The notes under the pieces: model-generated
Database searches by the model: none
Told to the model about the DNA's origin: nothing
The model's input: the letters and a program-made list of their open reading frames with translations, nothing else
Assembly (NCBI GenBank): GCA_013288135.1
Contig: JABDCL010000001.1
Span: forward strand, 248,001 to 312,000
From: Gammaproteobacteria bacterium
GTDB lineage: Bacteria; Pseudomonadota; Gammaproteobacteria; UBA6186; Azoamicaceae
Direction: 5' to 3'
Length of the DNA stretch: 64,000 nucleotides
Part shown: positions 22,181-33,610 of the stretch, piece by piece
Layout of the letters: each line of letters starts with the position of its first letter
Position numbering within the stretch: position 1 is the stretch's first letter
Translations under genes and position numbers: made by a program

Positions 22181-23216
22181 TTAAACTCTCTTTTTCTTTT
22201 TTTGGATGTTCTAACCCAAAATGTTGATAAGTTCTGTTAGTAACAACACGACCCCGAGGGGTGCGTATTAAAAACCCTTGCTGAATTAAAAAAGGTTCTA
22301 GTACATCTTCAATGGTTCCACGCTCTTCTCCGATAGCTGCTGCTAGGCTATCAAGTCCAACAGGGCCTCCTTCAAACTTTTCCATAACGGCTAATAATAA
22401 TTTTCTATCCATCATATCAAAGCCTTCTTGATCAACATCTAACAGATTTAAGGCTTTATCAGCAACACACCCATCAATAATGCCTTTGGCGCGGACTTCT
22501 GCATAATCTCTCACTCGTCGTAATAGTCGATTAGAAATTCGAGGCGTTCCACGTGAGCGGCGAGCAATCTCTTCTGCCCCTGCGTTATCAATTTCCACAT
22601 TCAAAATAGTAGCTGAACGCTCTACAATTTTTTGTAAATCTTTAACCGCATAAAATTCTAAACGTTGTACAATTCCAAAGCGATCACGTAAAGGAGAAGT
22701 TAAAAGTCCAGCGCGAGTAGTAGCGCCTATCAATGTAAAAGGAGGAAGATCTAATTTAATTGATCGAGCTGCCGGACCTTCTCCAATCATTATATCTAAC
22801 TGCCCATCTTCCATTGCTGGATATAATATTTCCTCCACAACGGGACTTAATCGATGAATTTCATCAATAAATAAAACATCTCGTGCTTCTAAATTGGTTA
22901 ATAGACCTGCTAAATCCCCAGCTCTCTCCAAAACAGGTCCCGAGGTTTGTCGTAAAGAAACCCCCATTTCAGAAGCAACAATGTGAGCTAATGTGGTCTT
23001 ACCAAGACCAGGGGGCCCAAAAATAAGGATATGATCCAAAGCTTCATTACGTCGCTTAGCCGCATCAATAAATAATCCCATTTGCGTCTTAACACTTTCT
23101 TGTCCAATATACTCAGAGAGTTTTTGAGGACGAATAGCTTTATCAACCCGTTCTTCCTCAGGCTTAATAATATGTGCTGTCGTTAATCGATCAGTTTCAA
23201 TCACTGAATCCCCCAA
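22167..23216 (-). CDS. ruvB: Holliday junction DNA helicase RuvB
   Basis: [51 protein letters not shown]. Confidence 0.98.
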   Translation of the reverse strand: MGDSVIETDRLTTAHIIKPEEERVDKAIRPQKLSEYIGQESVKTQMGLFIDAAKRRNEALDHILIFGPPGLGKTTLAHIVASEMGVSLRQTSGPVLERAGDLAGLLTNLEARDVLFIDEIHRLSPVVEEILYPAMEDGQLDIMIGEGPAARSIKLDLPPFTLIGATTRAGLLTSPLRDRFGIVQRLEFYAVKDLQKIVERSATILNVEIDNAGAEEIARRSRGTPRISNRLLRRVRDYAEVRAKGIIDGCVADKALNLLDVDQEGFDMMDRKLLLAVMEKFEGGPVGLDSLAAAIGEERGTIEDVLEPFLIQQGFLIRTPRGRVVTNRTYQHFGLEHPKKEKESLNDIE

Positions 23217-23817
23217 ACATTTTTAATGCACTTCGAATAATTTCTTGACTACTTAAATTTTCACCTTCTATCTTCGCAACAACTCTAGAAGCTTCTTGAG
23301 GTTTATATCCTAATGCAATTAATGCGCTAATGGCTTCTTCTTGTCGTCCCTGAAACGAAGATTCTTCAATGCCACTCTCAAATATTTTTCTGGAAAAATT
23401 CATATTTTCTGAGGGCATCAATAACTTGCCCGCCATTTCAACTACCAATCGTTCAGCAGTTTTCTTACCAACGCCCGGTAACCCCACTAAAGCCGCTGTT
23501 TCTCGACGTTCTACACATTGCAAAAAATAAGATACCTCCATCCCTGACAAAATGGTTAAACCCATTTTAGGACCAACGCCCGATACTTTAATTAAAGTTC
23601 TAAATAAAGCACGTTCTTTTTCTTGATAAAACCCATATAAAAGATGCGCATCTTCTCTAACAACTAAATGTGTAAATAAAGTAACAGTTTGTCCAATGTC
23701 GGGAAGCTGATAAATAGTCGACATCGGTGCTTGTAGTTCATATCCTACCCCACTGGCATCTATTAACAAATAGGGAGGTTTTTTAATTTCTAAAATACCT
23801 CGTAATCGACCAATCAT
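23197..23817 (-). CDS. ruvA: Holliday junction helicase subunit RuvA (start at internal MIGRLRGIL)
   Basis: [46 protein letters not shown]. Confidence 0.97.
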   Translation of the reverse strand: MIGRLRGILEIKKPPYLLIDASGVGYELQAPMSTIYQLPDIGQTVTLFTHLVVREDAHLLYGFYQEKERALFRTLIKVSGVGPKMGLTILSGMEVSYFLQCVERRETAALVGLPGVGKKTAERLVVEMAGKLLMPSENMNFSRKIFESGIEESSFQGRQEEAISALIALGYKPQEASRVVAKIEGENLSSQEIIRSALKMFGGFSD

Positions 23818-24290
23818 TCTATTATTCCTCGATAACTGTACCCATGACACAACGCAACTGCCAAAGCATCCGCTGCATCCTGCTGGGGCAAACCACTTAA
23901 ACTCAACAAAGTGCGCATCATGTGTTGAATCTGAATTTTATCAGCGCCTCCATAACCTACAACCGCTTTTTTTATTTGACGCGGCGTGTATTCAGCAACC
24001 GAAAGACCATATTTTGCAACCACCACCAATGCAGCTCCTCGGGCTTGTCCTAATTTTAAAGCAGAAGAAACATTCTTGTGAACAAAGATTTTCTCTATAG
24101 CAACTGCTGTAGGAACATACTCTGTTATTACTTCTGATAACGCTTCAAAAATTCGATGTAATCGATTAGGCCAAGGCTCTTTTCCAACTCGAATGCATCC
24201 ACTTGCAATATAATGTTGCTTAGAGCGATGGTGTTCAATAATCCCAAATCCCGTTACCTGAGAACCTGGATCGATACCTAAAATACGTAT
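23814..24290 (-). CDS. ruvC: Crossover junction endodeoxyribonuclease RuvC, apparently initiating at ATA
   Basis: Open frame 23814-24290 translates (M)RILGIDPGSQVTGFGIIEHHRSKQHYIASGCIRVGKEPWPNRLHRIFEALSEVITEYVPTAVAIEKIFVHKNVSSALKLGQARGAALVVVAKYGLS...DAADALAVALCHGYS; the ORF track finds only the C-terminal 71 aa because there is no in-frame ATG/GTG/TTG before codon 88. Confidence 0.93.
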   Translation of the reverse strand: MRILGIDPGSQVTGFGIIEHHRSKQHYIASGCIRVGKEPWPNRLHRIFEALSEVITEYVPTAVAIEKIFVHKNVSSALKLGQARGAALVVVAKYGLSVAEYTPRQIKKAVVGYGGADKIQIQHMMRTLLSLSGLPQQDAADALAVALCHGYSYRGIIE

Positions 24291-24300
24291 AAATTTAATC

Positions 24301-25047
24301 CTATAATTTCACTAAAATATCTTCTGCAATATCTGCATTGGAATAGACAGCCTGAACATCATCCAAATCTTCCAATAAATCAACCATTTTCATAAATCTT
24401 TCAGCTGTATCTGGATCATCTAATAAAACAGAGTTAGAGGGGACCATAGTCACTTCTGCACGTTCTGGCGCAAGGGCGGAAGCCTCCAAAGCTTCTTTAA
24501 CTCTTCGAAAATCTTCAAATGAAGTATAAACTTCAATTGATCCATCTTCATCAGTTATGACATCTTCTGCACCCACTTCTAAAGCAACATTCATAACCAT
24601 ATCTTCACTGGTACCGGGTGCAAATACGATTTGTCCTTTTTGGGAAAACAAATACGCAACAGATCCATCGGTTCCTAAATTACCTCCATATTTTGTCAAT
24701 AAATGACGAACTTCTGAAACTGTACGTTTACGATTATTGGTCATACAATCAACCATCACCGCAACTCCTCCTGGACCATATCCTTCGTAGCAAATTTCTT
24801 CTAAATCATGACCTTCTTGACCACCAGCACCGCGTTTAATCGCTCTATCAATGGTATCCCGTGTCATATTAGCGGTGAGTGCTTTATCAATAGCAGTTCT
24901 TAAACGAGGATTAGCGCCTGGATCAGATCCCCCCACTCGTGCCGATACCGTTATCTCACGAATATATTTGGTAAACAGTTTACCACGCTTAGCATCTTGT
25001 CCTGATTTACGAAATTTTATGTTCGCCCATTTACTATGTCCAGCCAT
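24301..25047 (-). CDS. yebC: YebC/PmpR family protein
   Basis: [51 protein letters not shown]. Confidence 0.97.
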   Translation of the reverse strand: MAGHSKWANIKFRKSGQDAKRGKLFTKYIREITVSARVGGSDPGANPRLRTAIDKALTANMTRDTIDRAIKRGAGGQEGHDLEEICYEGYGPGGVAVMVDCMTNNRKRTVSEVRHLLTKYGGNLGTDGSVAYLFSQKGQIVFAPGTSEDMVMNVALEVGAEDVITDEDGSIEVYTSFEDFRRVKEALEASALAPERAEVTMVPSNSVLLDDPDTAERFMKMVDLLEDLDDVQAVYSNADIAEDILVKL

Positions 25048-25051
25048 GTTT

Positions 25052-26119
25052 TCAAGTTCCCTTTACTTTGAGTTCTCGTCTTGGCCATGCATATAGCACT
25101 GCTTTAATTAAAGTTGCCAGTGGAATGGCAAAAAATACGCCCCAAAATCCCCAAAAACTACCAAATACTAAGGTAGCGACCACAATGGCAATAGGATGCA
25201 AATTAACCGCTTCAGAAAAAAGCAACGGTACTAAAATATTGGCATCTAAACCTTGAACTATTAAGTAAGTTCCTATGGCATAACCAAATTGCGAACTCCA
25301 TCCCCACTGTAAATAACCTACTAAAACAACGGGAATGGTTGCAACCACAGCGCCAACATAGGGTATTAATACAGATACCCCTACCAGAAAAGAAAGAAGA
25401 GCGGCATATTGCAGACCAAAACCCTCTAATACCAGGTAGGTTACAATCCCAACAATCACAATTTCCATCACTTTCCCACGAATATAATTTCCTATTTGAA
25501 TATTAACCTCTCCAGAAACTTGGCTTAAAACCCCTCGTTTGTCCGGAAGAAAACTCGACATCCATGTTAATATCACGTTACGATCTTTTAAAAAGAAAAA
25601 TATTAAAAGTGGAACCAAAACTAAATATACCAACCAGACAATCAAACTTGAAATAGAAGATAATGAAGCTGTAACAGCCACTTTCCCCCAATTTTGGATA
25701 TCTCCCACAAAGCTGCTGACCAATGTCTGAATTTGATCAGCAGAAAAATACTCAGGAAATTTTTTAGCAAGTAAATCCATGGCATTTTGAGCTTGTACAA
25801 TCATATGGGGTAATTCATTAAACAATGCTGCTAGCTGTTTCCACAATAAAGGTAACAATAAAAAGAAAGAAGCTAAAAATAATCCTAAAAACCCTAAAAA
25901 TACAATCCAAACTGCCATCAACCGGGGGATCTTACAACGTTCTAGTTGCCCTACCACCCATTGCAATAAATAGGCAATGACAATACTTGCTAAAACAGGT
26001 GTCAGAACACCTCCCATGAAAATCACTAAACCAAACCCAAACAATAATAAGAAAAATAATAAAACGGCCTCGGGATCCGAAAAATAACGATAAAACCAAG
26101 CTTTAATAATTTGAAACAC
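25052..26119 (-). CDS. PerM/AI-2E transporter family protein
   Basis: multi-[87 protein letters not shown]. Confidence 0.9.
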   Translation of the reverse strand: MFQIIKAWFYRYFSDPEAVLLFFLLLFGFGLVIFMGGVLTPVLASIVIAYLLQWVVGQLERCKIPRLMAVWIVFLGFLGLFLASFFLLLPLLWKQLAALFNELPHMIVQAQNAMDLLAKKFPEYFSADQIQTLVSSFVGDIQNWGKVAVTASLSSISSLIVWLVYLVLVPLLIFFFLKDRNVILTWMSSFLPDKRGVLSQVSGEVNIQIGNYIRGKVMEIVIVGIVTYLVLEGFGLQYAALLSFLVGVSVLIPYVGAVVATIPVVLVGYLQWGWSSQFGYAIGTYLIVQGLDANILVPLLFSEAVNLHPIAIVVATLVFGSFWGFWGVFFAIPLATLIKAVLYAWPRRELKVKGT

Positions 26120-27676
26120 TATTCACCTTCCAAAATATTTGACTATCTAACTTTTTTGGACATTTTGCGCCTTATGCGCCTTAATACTCATATAAGCTTA
26201 TACTCTTATGGTACACTAGTCATTGTTATGCGTCATTCTACCTTTTTATTTATTATTATACTTACTCTACTTATTAAAGGCACTTGTGCTGTTGAAGCTT
26301 CCTCTCTTCCTGAATTTGGTGATCCTTTTCGAGCAGATTTTCCCATAGAAAAAGAACATTTATTGGGCAATGCCCTCATGCAACAATTGTATGCAAGCGA
26401 CTGCTTAGTCTCTGATCCCATCATCAATGAATATTTGCAAAATTTAGGAACCAAACTATCTCAACAAGCAAATATTAAGGATTACAAACTACACTTTTTT
26501 GGGATAGAAGCGGAAGCGCTTAATGCTTTTGCTTTTTTTGGTGGTCACGTGGCAGTCCACACAGGACTTATTCAGAGCGTGAAAAATGAAAGTGAATTGG
26601 CAGCAGTACTTGCTCATGAAACTGCACATATTAGCCAAAGGCATTTACTTAGAATGGTGGCCAACAATCGTCGATTAACTCCCTTAACACTCGCACAAAT
26701 TTTAGCTGCCACTGCTGTGGGGGTCATGGGTTCGGCAGACGCAGGTGCGCACCTTACCGTTGCCGCTCTTGCAGGGCATGTTCAACAGTTGATTAATTAT
26801 ACCCGTGAACATGAAAAAGAAGCCGATAGTATGGGGATCCAAATCTTAGCCAAAGCTGGATTTGATCCTAATGCCATGGCTACCGTTTTTGAAGGTCTTC
26901 ATCAAAGTACTCTTTATCATGCAAAACTTCCTGAATATCTGCGCACCCACCCACTAGATGAATCCCGTATTGCAGCTGCACAAAACAGAGCAGAGCAACT
27001 TCCCTACAAACAAACAAAAGACAGTTTATTTTTCCATTTAATTCGTGCAAGACTAGAACTTTATCGAAAAGAACGAGATATCGAACGTGTAAGAAGACTA
27101 AAAGAAAAATTAACTTCGGGTAAGTATCAAAATAAAATGACGGCATTATACGCTTATGCTTTAGCATTAGCTAAAAACAGACAATATCAAGAAGCCATCC
27201 AGATATTAAAAGAATTAGAACCGACTGAACAATCTCCCAATCAATGGATTATTTCCCTTAGTTTAGCCGAAGTGGAACAGGAGTCAGGGAATACACAAGC
27301 TGCTCTAAAAAGACTTAAATATTTGTTTGAATCATATCCAAACAATTATCCCATTATTATAAAATATGCAGAAAATTTAGTTGAAGCAAAACAAGGAATA
27401 GAAGCACGCACACTTTTATTAAAACATCAAAAATATCATTCTGAAGTGCCAGAAATTTATCAATTACTGGCACGTGCGCAAAGTTTAACTGGCCATAAAG
27501 TTGAATTACATCAATCCCAAGCAGAATGGCATTATTTAAGAGGAGAATTCAAAGATTCATTCCAACAACTTGATTTAGCATTGGAACAAGTTAAAGAAAA
27601 TTCTGTGATGGCGCACAAAATTAAAACTCGCAAACGGGCTTTACAAAAAATTTCGCACCTACAAGGTGAGTTATAA
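26111..27676 (+). CDS. M48 family metalloprotease with TPR repeats (BepA-like)
   Basis: LAAVLAHETAHISQRHLLR (HExxH), REHEKEADSMGIQILAKAGFDP, C-terminal TPRs. Confidence 0.9.
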   Translation: MKHYSPSKIFDYLTFLDILRLMRLNTHISLYSYGTLVIVMRHSTFLFIIILTLLIKGTCAVEASSLPEFGDPFRADFPIEKEHLLGNALMQQLYASDCLVSDPIINEYLQNLGTKLSQQANIKDYKLHFFGIEAEALNAFAFFGGHVAVHTGLIQSVKNESELAAVLAHETAHISQRHLLRMVANNRRLTPLTLAQILAATAVGVMGSADAGAHLTVAALAGHVQQLINYTREHEKEADSMGIQILAKAGFDPNAMATVFEGLHQSTLYHAKLPEYLRTHPLDESRIAAAQNRAEQLPYKQTKDSLFFHLIRARLELYRKERDIERVRRLKEKLTSGKYQNKMTALYAYALALAKNRQYQEAIQILKELEPTEQSPNQWIISLSLAEVEQESGNTQAALKRLKYLFESYPNNYPIIIKYAENLVEAKQGIEARTLLLKHQKYHSEVPEIYQLLARAQSLTGHKVELHQSQAEWHYLRGEFKDSFQQLDLALEQVKENSVMAHKIKTRKRALQKISHLQGEL

Positions 27677-27682
27677 CAATAA

Positions 27683-28114
27683 TTAATGATCGTAATTATT
27701 AATCCAATCATTGGGCGTCAAAGGCGCATCAATATCCTGTACGATAACAGATGAGGTTTGTTTCTTTTTATCTTTTTCAAGTAGTGAGCGTCCTGTGTCC
27801 CCCAAGAATTCTTCAAGAAAAGGGATACAAAGCAAAACAAGTCCCAATACCACATACATGACAGGCTTACCTAAAGGAATTAACTTTGGATTTTGTCGAT
27901 GTCCTTTATAATGGACAAACGAAAGCCCAAGAAAACCTATCCCCATTACAATACAAATTCCCAACATAACTTGTGTAATGACATTTGCACCAACAGTTAA
28001 TCTTTCTGCCACCACCCCTAAATTAGGAGCATTAGCATGCTCCGCCCAGGCTAACTCAGCTATCAAAAACATCCCTAAAACTAAAACTCTATGAAACACC
28101 ATTAATCTCCTCAA
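27683..28114 (-). CDS. Small membrane protein resembling IcmD/DotP of type IVB secretion
   Basis: signal peptide, LGVVAERLTVGANVITQVMLGICIVMGIGFLGLSFVHYKGHRQNPKLIPLGKPVMYVVLGLVLLCIPFL; similarity judged by eye. Confidence 0.5.
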   Translation of the reverse strand: MRRLMVFHRVLVLGMFLIAELAWAEHANAPNLGVVAERLTVGANVITQVMLGICIVMGIGFLGLSFVHYKGHRQNPKLIPLGKPVMYVVLGLVLLCIPFLEEFLGDTGRSLLEKDKKKQTSSVIVQDIDAPLTPNDWINNYDH

Positions 28115-28141
28115 TTCTATATTTCTATCTTAATCTTAATC

Positions 28142-29713
28142 TTAAATAATCAAATATTGACGTAAATACTCTGCAAAAGGCACATCGTCCGAATGCTCTA
28201 TTACCCCTTGTTGATTAAGAGAATCTTCCGCTAATTGTACATAATAATCAAGTGTTTCCTTTAGCAAAGATTTTTCCAAAAAATGCTTTTGATGGTTATG
28301 CGACCAGCGGCTCACAAATTCACTATAAGAACCCTGATGTTCTTTCATGTCTGCCAAGACTCGCGCAGAAGATAAAATATCTGGATTGTGGAGTCTTTGT
28401 TGCACCTCTTTACAAGCGCTTTGATATTTATCAAGCTTATAAGCTTCATCCAAAATTTTAGCAACATCCTGCATATTGGCAAGAAAATCTAAAGCCCACT
28501 CTTTCATTAATCGTTCGTTACCCTCTTCTGAAATTAAAGTTAAATTAGGTTTTCTACCCCATTTCACCACCCGCGCATGATTTTCTTGAAATTTAACTTT
28601 GTCATTCTTGTCTAAAAGAGGACTCTCTAGTAAAAGACAGGTTGTTAAAAAAATATCTAAAAAATAAACACTTGTTTCATCAATACCCAAAGGAAGGAAA
28701 GGATCAATATCTAAAGCCCTGACTTCAATATACTCTATACCCCGTTCTGTCAACGCATGCATTAATCGTTCTCCTCTTAAAATAACTCGCTTGGGTCTTA
28801 CCATTCCATAGTGTTCATCTTCAATTTGTAAAACACAATCACTTAATTGATTATATTGTCCATTTTTAAAGACGCCAATGCGCGTATATTCAGGAACCGG
28901 GGTATGCACAGCACTATGCATAGTCTCCAAAAATTCTGCAAGAGAATTATAAGAAATGTTAAGCGTAGACTGTGTTTTATTGTGATACCCCAAATCACTT
29001 AACCGAAGGGAAGTCGCATAGGGACTTACCAATGTTTCATTATCCCAGGATTCTAAAAAATCAGGAGGTTCATGCTGTAAAAAAGTTTTATTCAAACCTG
29101 GCGAAGCACCAAACAAAAGTGGAAGCAACCATCCAAATCGCAAACAATTTCTAATGATTCCTAAATATTGATCGGAAATAAACTGTTTTAGTGGTTCCCT
29201 GGATTGCAAGAGTGCATGATAATTTTCCCAAAAAGAATCTGAGAAAGAAAAATTATAATGGATCCCCGCAATTGTCTGCATCCGTCGACCGTATCGATAC
29301 CCTAATCCTCGTCTGTAAATGTGTTTTAATTGCCCAAGATTTGAAGAACCATATTGTGCAATAGCAATCTCTTTGTCCTCTGGTAAACGACAAGGCATAC
29401 TCGATGCCCACAAAAATTCTTTATCCAAAATGTGATAAGTAAAATGATGCAGATCTGTTAAAAATTTAAACGATGCCTTAAAGTCATCCAAAGGTGGTGT
29501 TATTAATTCTAATAAAGCTTCTCCATAATCTGTTGTGATATAGGGATGTGTTAAACTCGATCCCAAGGCTTTCGGATGAGGTTTTTCAGAAAGGTTTTTT
29601 TGTTCATCAACTCTCAAACACTCTTTTTCAAATCCACGGCGGATCTCAGCTAAATACTTTAAATCCATTTTAGAAGAAAGTTTGGAAAGACGATCTTTAA
29701 ATATTTGATTCAT
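28142..29713 (-). CDS. gshA: Glutamate-cysteine ligase
   Basis: RRGFEKECLRVD, ITTDYGEALLELITPP, GRRMQTIAGIHYNFSFSD, EYIEVRALDIDPFLPLGI. Confidence 0.95.
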   Translation of the reverse strand: MNQIFKDRLSKLSSKMDLKYLAEIRRGFEKECLRVDEQKNLSEKPHPKALGSSLTHPYITTDYGEALLELITPPLDDFKASFKFLTDLHHFTYHILDKEFLWASSMPCRLPEDKEIAIAQYGSSNLGQLKHIYRRGLGYRYGRRMQTIAGIHYNFSFSDSFWENYHALLQSREPLKQFISDQYLGIIRNCLRFGWLLPLLFGASPGLNKTFLQHEPPDFLESWDNETLVSPYATSLRLSDLGYHNKTQSTLNISYNSLAEFLETMHSAVHTPVPEYTRIGVFKNGQYNQLSDCVLQIEDEHYGMVRPKRVILRGERLMHALTERGIEYIEVRALDIDPFLPLGIDETSVYFLDIFLTTCLLLESPLLDKNDKVKFQENHARVVKWGRKPNLTLISEEGNERLMKEWALDFLANMQDVAKILDEAYKLDKYQSACKEVQQRLHNPDILSSARVLADMKEHQGSYSEFVSRWSHNHQKHFLEKSLLKETLDYYVQLAEDSLNQQGVIEHSDDVPFAEYLRQYLII

Positions 29714-30406
29714 TTTGACACTAAAGTCTTTTTTTGAACTTCCTTTAAAATTTCAGGATGTTGTCGACAAGTTCTATCATGTTTCATACGCTGTAAAAAG
29801 CTCCAATCAATTTGTACAGCTCGTGTAAAATGTTCTACAGAATCGACATTGTTAGTAAACAATCCATACCAACCTAATAAATATTCTGGATATCCCCACG
29901 TATCATCTGCATCAATAGACACTTTTATCATATTAATTGCCCCTTGAACATCACCTCGTTCAAATATCCAAAGTGAGTAGCCTACAAATGCATAGGCAAT
30001 ATCATAGCCAATCCAGGGTTTAGGTCCTGTACTTCCCAACATAATTAAACTGTCTTCTAATGCTAAATCTCTCACAAAAAAAATTAATTTGACGTTCCTG
30101 AGCCACTGCCACTGCAAAACGCATCAAATACCACCACTGGTAAGAATTTTTATTTTGATAACGGCGATCAATCAAGCTGTTCAACAAAAGCGTGTATAGT
30201 CCAATATAATTTCCCTTTTGACGATATCGACCTAGCGCAAAACAAGTAACCACAAAAGACTTTCTGAGTAATTTTCCAATAATTGGGAGCGCAATGGCAT
30301 AACTCAACAACCCTGCAATTATCCCCTTAAAACTGGATAAATGAGGATAAGGTTGTCTATTTAGGATTAAATCTCTATAGGACCTATGCCCTTCTTCTGT
30401 TTTCAT
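29710..30406 (-). pseudogene. Hypothetical protein disrupted by a frameshift at an A8/T8 tract
   Basis: ORFs 30020-30406 and 29710-30117 join as ...FAVAVAQERQINFF|VRDLALEDSLIMLGSTGPKPWIGYD... at the aaaaaaaa run near 30076. Confidence 0.65.
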
Positions 30407-30517
30407 AATAATTATATCGGCCTTATCTACGCCAATATAAGCTTTAACAAGACTTTACTCTGTTTTAATATTTGTAACTGATTGGGTTCTCATTTAAAAA
30501 TTTCTGTAGAATGATTA

Positions 30518-30598
30518 TCAGACAGACGCCTCCGTGGTAAATTCTAAAAACAAAGGAGCGTGATCAGATACTTCATCCGGTAGCACTTGAAGGGACAT
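30518..30598 (-). pseudogene. 3' remnant of an endonuclease/exonuclease/phosphatase-family gene
   Basis: reverse strand reads MSLQVLPDEVSDHAPLFLEFTTEASV*, carrying the family's C-terminal SDHxP motif; breaks at the 28-bp repeat. Confidence 0.55.
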
Positions 30599-30683
30599 GG
30601 TGTCAAATCTTGACATTGGACAAACCTGTCTTAATTTTCAAATCGTTGATTACTGCACTTACTTGCAATGTCAAATGTCAAGA
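30597..30683. repeat. Repeat module: direct copy of the 28-mer plus an inverted partial copy
   Basis: atggtgtcaaatcttgacattggacaaa (30597-30624) and tgtcaaatgtcaaga (30669-30683, inverted relative to the core). Confidence 0.75.
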
Positions 30684-30805
30684 TAAGAATTTTACCTAAA
30701 TTTATTAGTAAAAAATCCGATAATTTATATAGGAAGCTGTAGAAGCATGACATCCACTTAAACTGGTTATTGTTGTGTATTTTTTAAGGTAATGATAGTG
30801 AAGCT

Positions 30806-33610
30806 ATGAATATTGAATATACTGACAAAGCAATCTGGATCCACTGTGGGGAAGCTCTTCTTCTTGAAATGGTTATTCCTGAAAAAGAAATCCTAAAGAA
30901 AGTATTCGATACAAATAAACCTATCCTTATAGATGCAAGCAAAATTTCTAAAATTGATGCCGCAGGAATGCAATTAATTTTAAATTTTGTACTGGAAGCC
31001 TCTAGAAAAAATCTAAGCATAAATTGGCAATCTCCCTCAGAAGTTTTAATAGAAAAAGCGTTTATACTGGGTATGAATCGTTTACTGGACCTTCGGGGAT
31101 CTCTTAGCGAATTTAAAATACCCGAAACCTTAAGTCCAGTATTGTCAACCTTCATAGAAGAAAGCTCCGAAAACTTAAAAGATATGGAGGAATGTCTATT
31201 AAGCATTAATTTAGAAGCACTAGATTTGGAAAAAATTAATCAAATTTTTAGAACAATACATACTTTTAAAGGAAATTGTAGTCTCTTTGGGTTTATCGCT
31301 GTAAAAGAGTGTACTCATACAGTAGAGACTCTTCTGGATGAGATCCGATCAGGTTCAAAAAAATTGGAGTCTATTCATGTCGATTATTTATTAAAAACAG
31401 TAGATTTTATTAAAACATTTCTTTCAGATATTCAAAAAACAAATTATTTTGATGAGACTTCTGCCAAACACTTAAATGAAATCTTTCAAGAACTTATTCG
31501 AACAGCATCTTCGCCAACAGAACATAAAGAAGCCATTTTAGGTTGGCACATCGTTTGTGTGTCAAATAGAGATCTTTTTAAGAAAAAACTAGAACCTGAT
31601 GGCGCATTTGAAAGCATTAAGAAGATGGGGGCATTAGAAATAACAGCAGATCCTAAAAATCTCCCGGGATTTTTTGAATTCGATCCATCGCTATGTTATC
31701 TTTCCTGGGAGTTAATTTTATATAAGGATATTCCAAATAAAGAAGCAAATGATATTCTATCGTGGATATTTGATGAAAAGGATATAACGATAGAACCTAT
31801 ATTATCTGAAAGTGAAAAAGAATCTCAAAGAAAAACCAGGGCTTTGGTTCCATCTCAAAAAGACATGTCTATTATTACTTCTATTCGAGTACCTGTTGAA
31901 AAAATTGAAACTGTTCTTAATTCTGTTTCTGAATTAGTTATCATAGAATCTATGTTTAAACAAGTTATTGAAGATACTGGAATCAAGTCTAATAAACTTT
32001 ATGAAATTCTTGATCATTTGGATAAAAATTCAAAGGAGTTGGAAGATCATGTTTTACATGTTCGCATGGTCCCATTGGCATTTTTAGTTAATCGTTTTCC
32101 AAGAACAGTATTTGATTTAGCAAAAATGACAAATAAAGAAGTAGATTTTATTATAAATGGTGAAAATAATGAACTAGACAAGAATATTATTGAAAAAATT
32201 ACAGACCCTCTATTACATTTAATACGAAATGCTGTTGACCACGGAATAGAATCTCCAAAAGAAAGAGAACTGCTAGGCAAAGACAAAAATGGAATTGTAA
32301 AATTAAATTGTTACCAAGAAGGGGAATATATCATCATTGAAATCAGTGACGATGGAACAGGTATTGATATAGAAAAAATAAGAAGAATTGCGCTGGATAA
32401 AAATTTAATAAAAAAAGAAGATGAATTGAGTGAACAAGAAATCTATCAATTACTTTTTAGGCCAGGTTTTTCATCTGCCAAGATAGTAAGTGAAGTCTCT
32501 GGGCGTGGAGTAGGCTTAGATGTTGTTGAAAATAATATTCATGCTCTTGGTGGAAATGTACAGGTAAATTCAACTTTGGGGAAAGGCACTGTTTTTAAGC
32601 TAACTTTGCCTTTAACTTCTGCAATCATAGAGTGTCAACTTATTCAGGTGAGTGGTGAAGTTTATATTATTCCACTTAGAGAGATTATTGAAATAATGAA
32701 GCTTGACCATCAAAATATTATTATTAAAGATAATGAAGAGTTCTATCATTACCACAAAGCGGATCATAGAATAATATATTTAACTCAAGTTCTTAATTTA
32801 AAAAACACGTTAGAGCCCAATCAAAAAAACTTAAACTATGTCATTATTGTCAGCGTTAAGGAGAATAATTTTGCTTTAGTATGTGACGATCTCTTGCTCC
32901 AACAGCGTGTTGTAGTGAAGAACATTGAAGAGAACTTTTGTAAAACTCCCGGAGTCTCAGGAGCAACCATTCTTGGAGATGGAAGCATTGGTTTAATTTT
33001 AGATCTTCAGAAAATAATTGAAATTTCTTTAAATAAAGAACTGGCTTCAAAACTTTCAACAGGGAGTTTTTTCAAAAATGAAAACAAGGAAAGCACTAAA
33101 AGTAAAAAACTTGATAAAAAAACCAAAGATCATGCTGTAGAATATTTATGCTTCTTGCTAAATCATAATGAATATGGAATAAATATAACTGAAATAAGAG
33201 AAATCCATCAATGGAAAAAACCAAACTTTATTCCCTTTTCTGATTCTTTTTTAATGGGAATGATTGATTTTAGAGGAACAATTATCCCAATAATTGATTT
33301 AAGTAATTTTCTGGGATTTAAACCTGTTAAACATCAACTAACAACAATTTTTATCATTGTGAATATTCAAAAAAATAATAGACAAAAAACTATTGGATTG
33401 GCTGTTGATAATCTTCCGGATACACGAATGATATATGACAATGATATTAAATCATTACATGAAAATGAATTTGAGGAAAAGCCTTTAGTGGCTGAACACT
33501 ATATTAGTGGGCTAGTTAAAATCGAAAATAAAATAGTAACGATGCTAAATATTAAAAACATCATTAGCTTTGACAATCCATTAGGAGAAGAAAATGAAAT
33601 CACTATTTAA
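30806..33610 (+). CDS. CheA-type histidine kinase with N-terminal STAS domain and additional C-terminal CheW domain
   Basis: STAS-like [28 protein letters not shown]; Hpt [16 protein letters not shown]; kinase [42 protein letters not shown]; CheW-like regions near residues 620-750 and 775-925. Confidence 0.9.
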   Translation: MNIEYTDKAIWIHCGEALLLEMVIPEKEILKKVFDTNKPILIDASKISKIDAAGMQLILNFVLEASRKNLSINWQSPSEVLIEKAFILGMNRLLDLRGSLSEFKIPETLSPVLSTFIEESSENLKDMEECLLSINLEALDLEKINQIFRTIHTFKGNCSLFGFIAVKECTHTVETLLDEIRSGSKKLESIHVDYLLKTVDFIKTFLSDIQKTNYFDETSAKHLNEIFQELIRTASSPTEHKEAILGWHIVCVSNRDLFKKKLEPDGAFESIKKMGALEITADPKNLPGFFEFDPSLCYLSWELILYKDIPNKEANDILSWIFDEKDITIEPILSESEKESQRKTRALVPSQKDMSIITSIRVPVEKIETVLNSVSELVIIESMFKQVIEDTGIKSNKLYEILDHLDKNSKELEDHVLHVRMVPLAFLVNRFPRTVFDLAKMTNKEVDFIINGENNELDKNIIEKITDPLLHLIRNAVDHGIESPKERELLGKDKNGIVKLNCYQEGEYIIIEISDDGTGIDIEKIRRIALDKNLIKKEDELSEQEIYQLLFRPGFSSAKIVSEVSGRGVGLDVVENNIHALGGNVQVNSTLGKGTVFKLTLPLTSAIIECQLIQVSGEVYIIPLREIIEIMKLDHQNIIIKDNEEFYHYHKADHRIIYLTQVLNLKNTLEPNQKNLNYVIIVSVKENNFALVCDDLLLQQRVVVKNIEENFCKTPGVSGATILGDGSIGLILDLQKIIEISLNKELASKLSTGSFFKNENKESTKSKKLDKKTKDHAVEYLCFLLNHNEYGINITEIREIHQWKKPNFIPFSDSFLMGMIDFRGTIIPIIDLSNFLGFKPVKHQLTTIFIIVNIQKNNRQKTIGLAVDNLPDTRMIYDNDIKSLHENEFEEKPLVAEHYISGLVKIENKIVTMLNIKNIISFDNPLGEENEITI

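Noticed and set aside
30784-31206. 140-aa minus-strand ORF over the 5' part of the CheA-like gene
   Set aside because: Shadow ORF; the plus strand encodes clear STAS and Hpt domains
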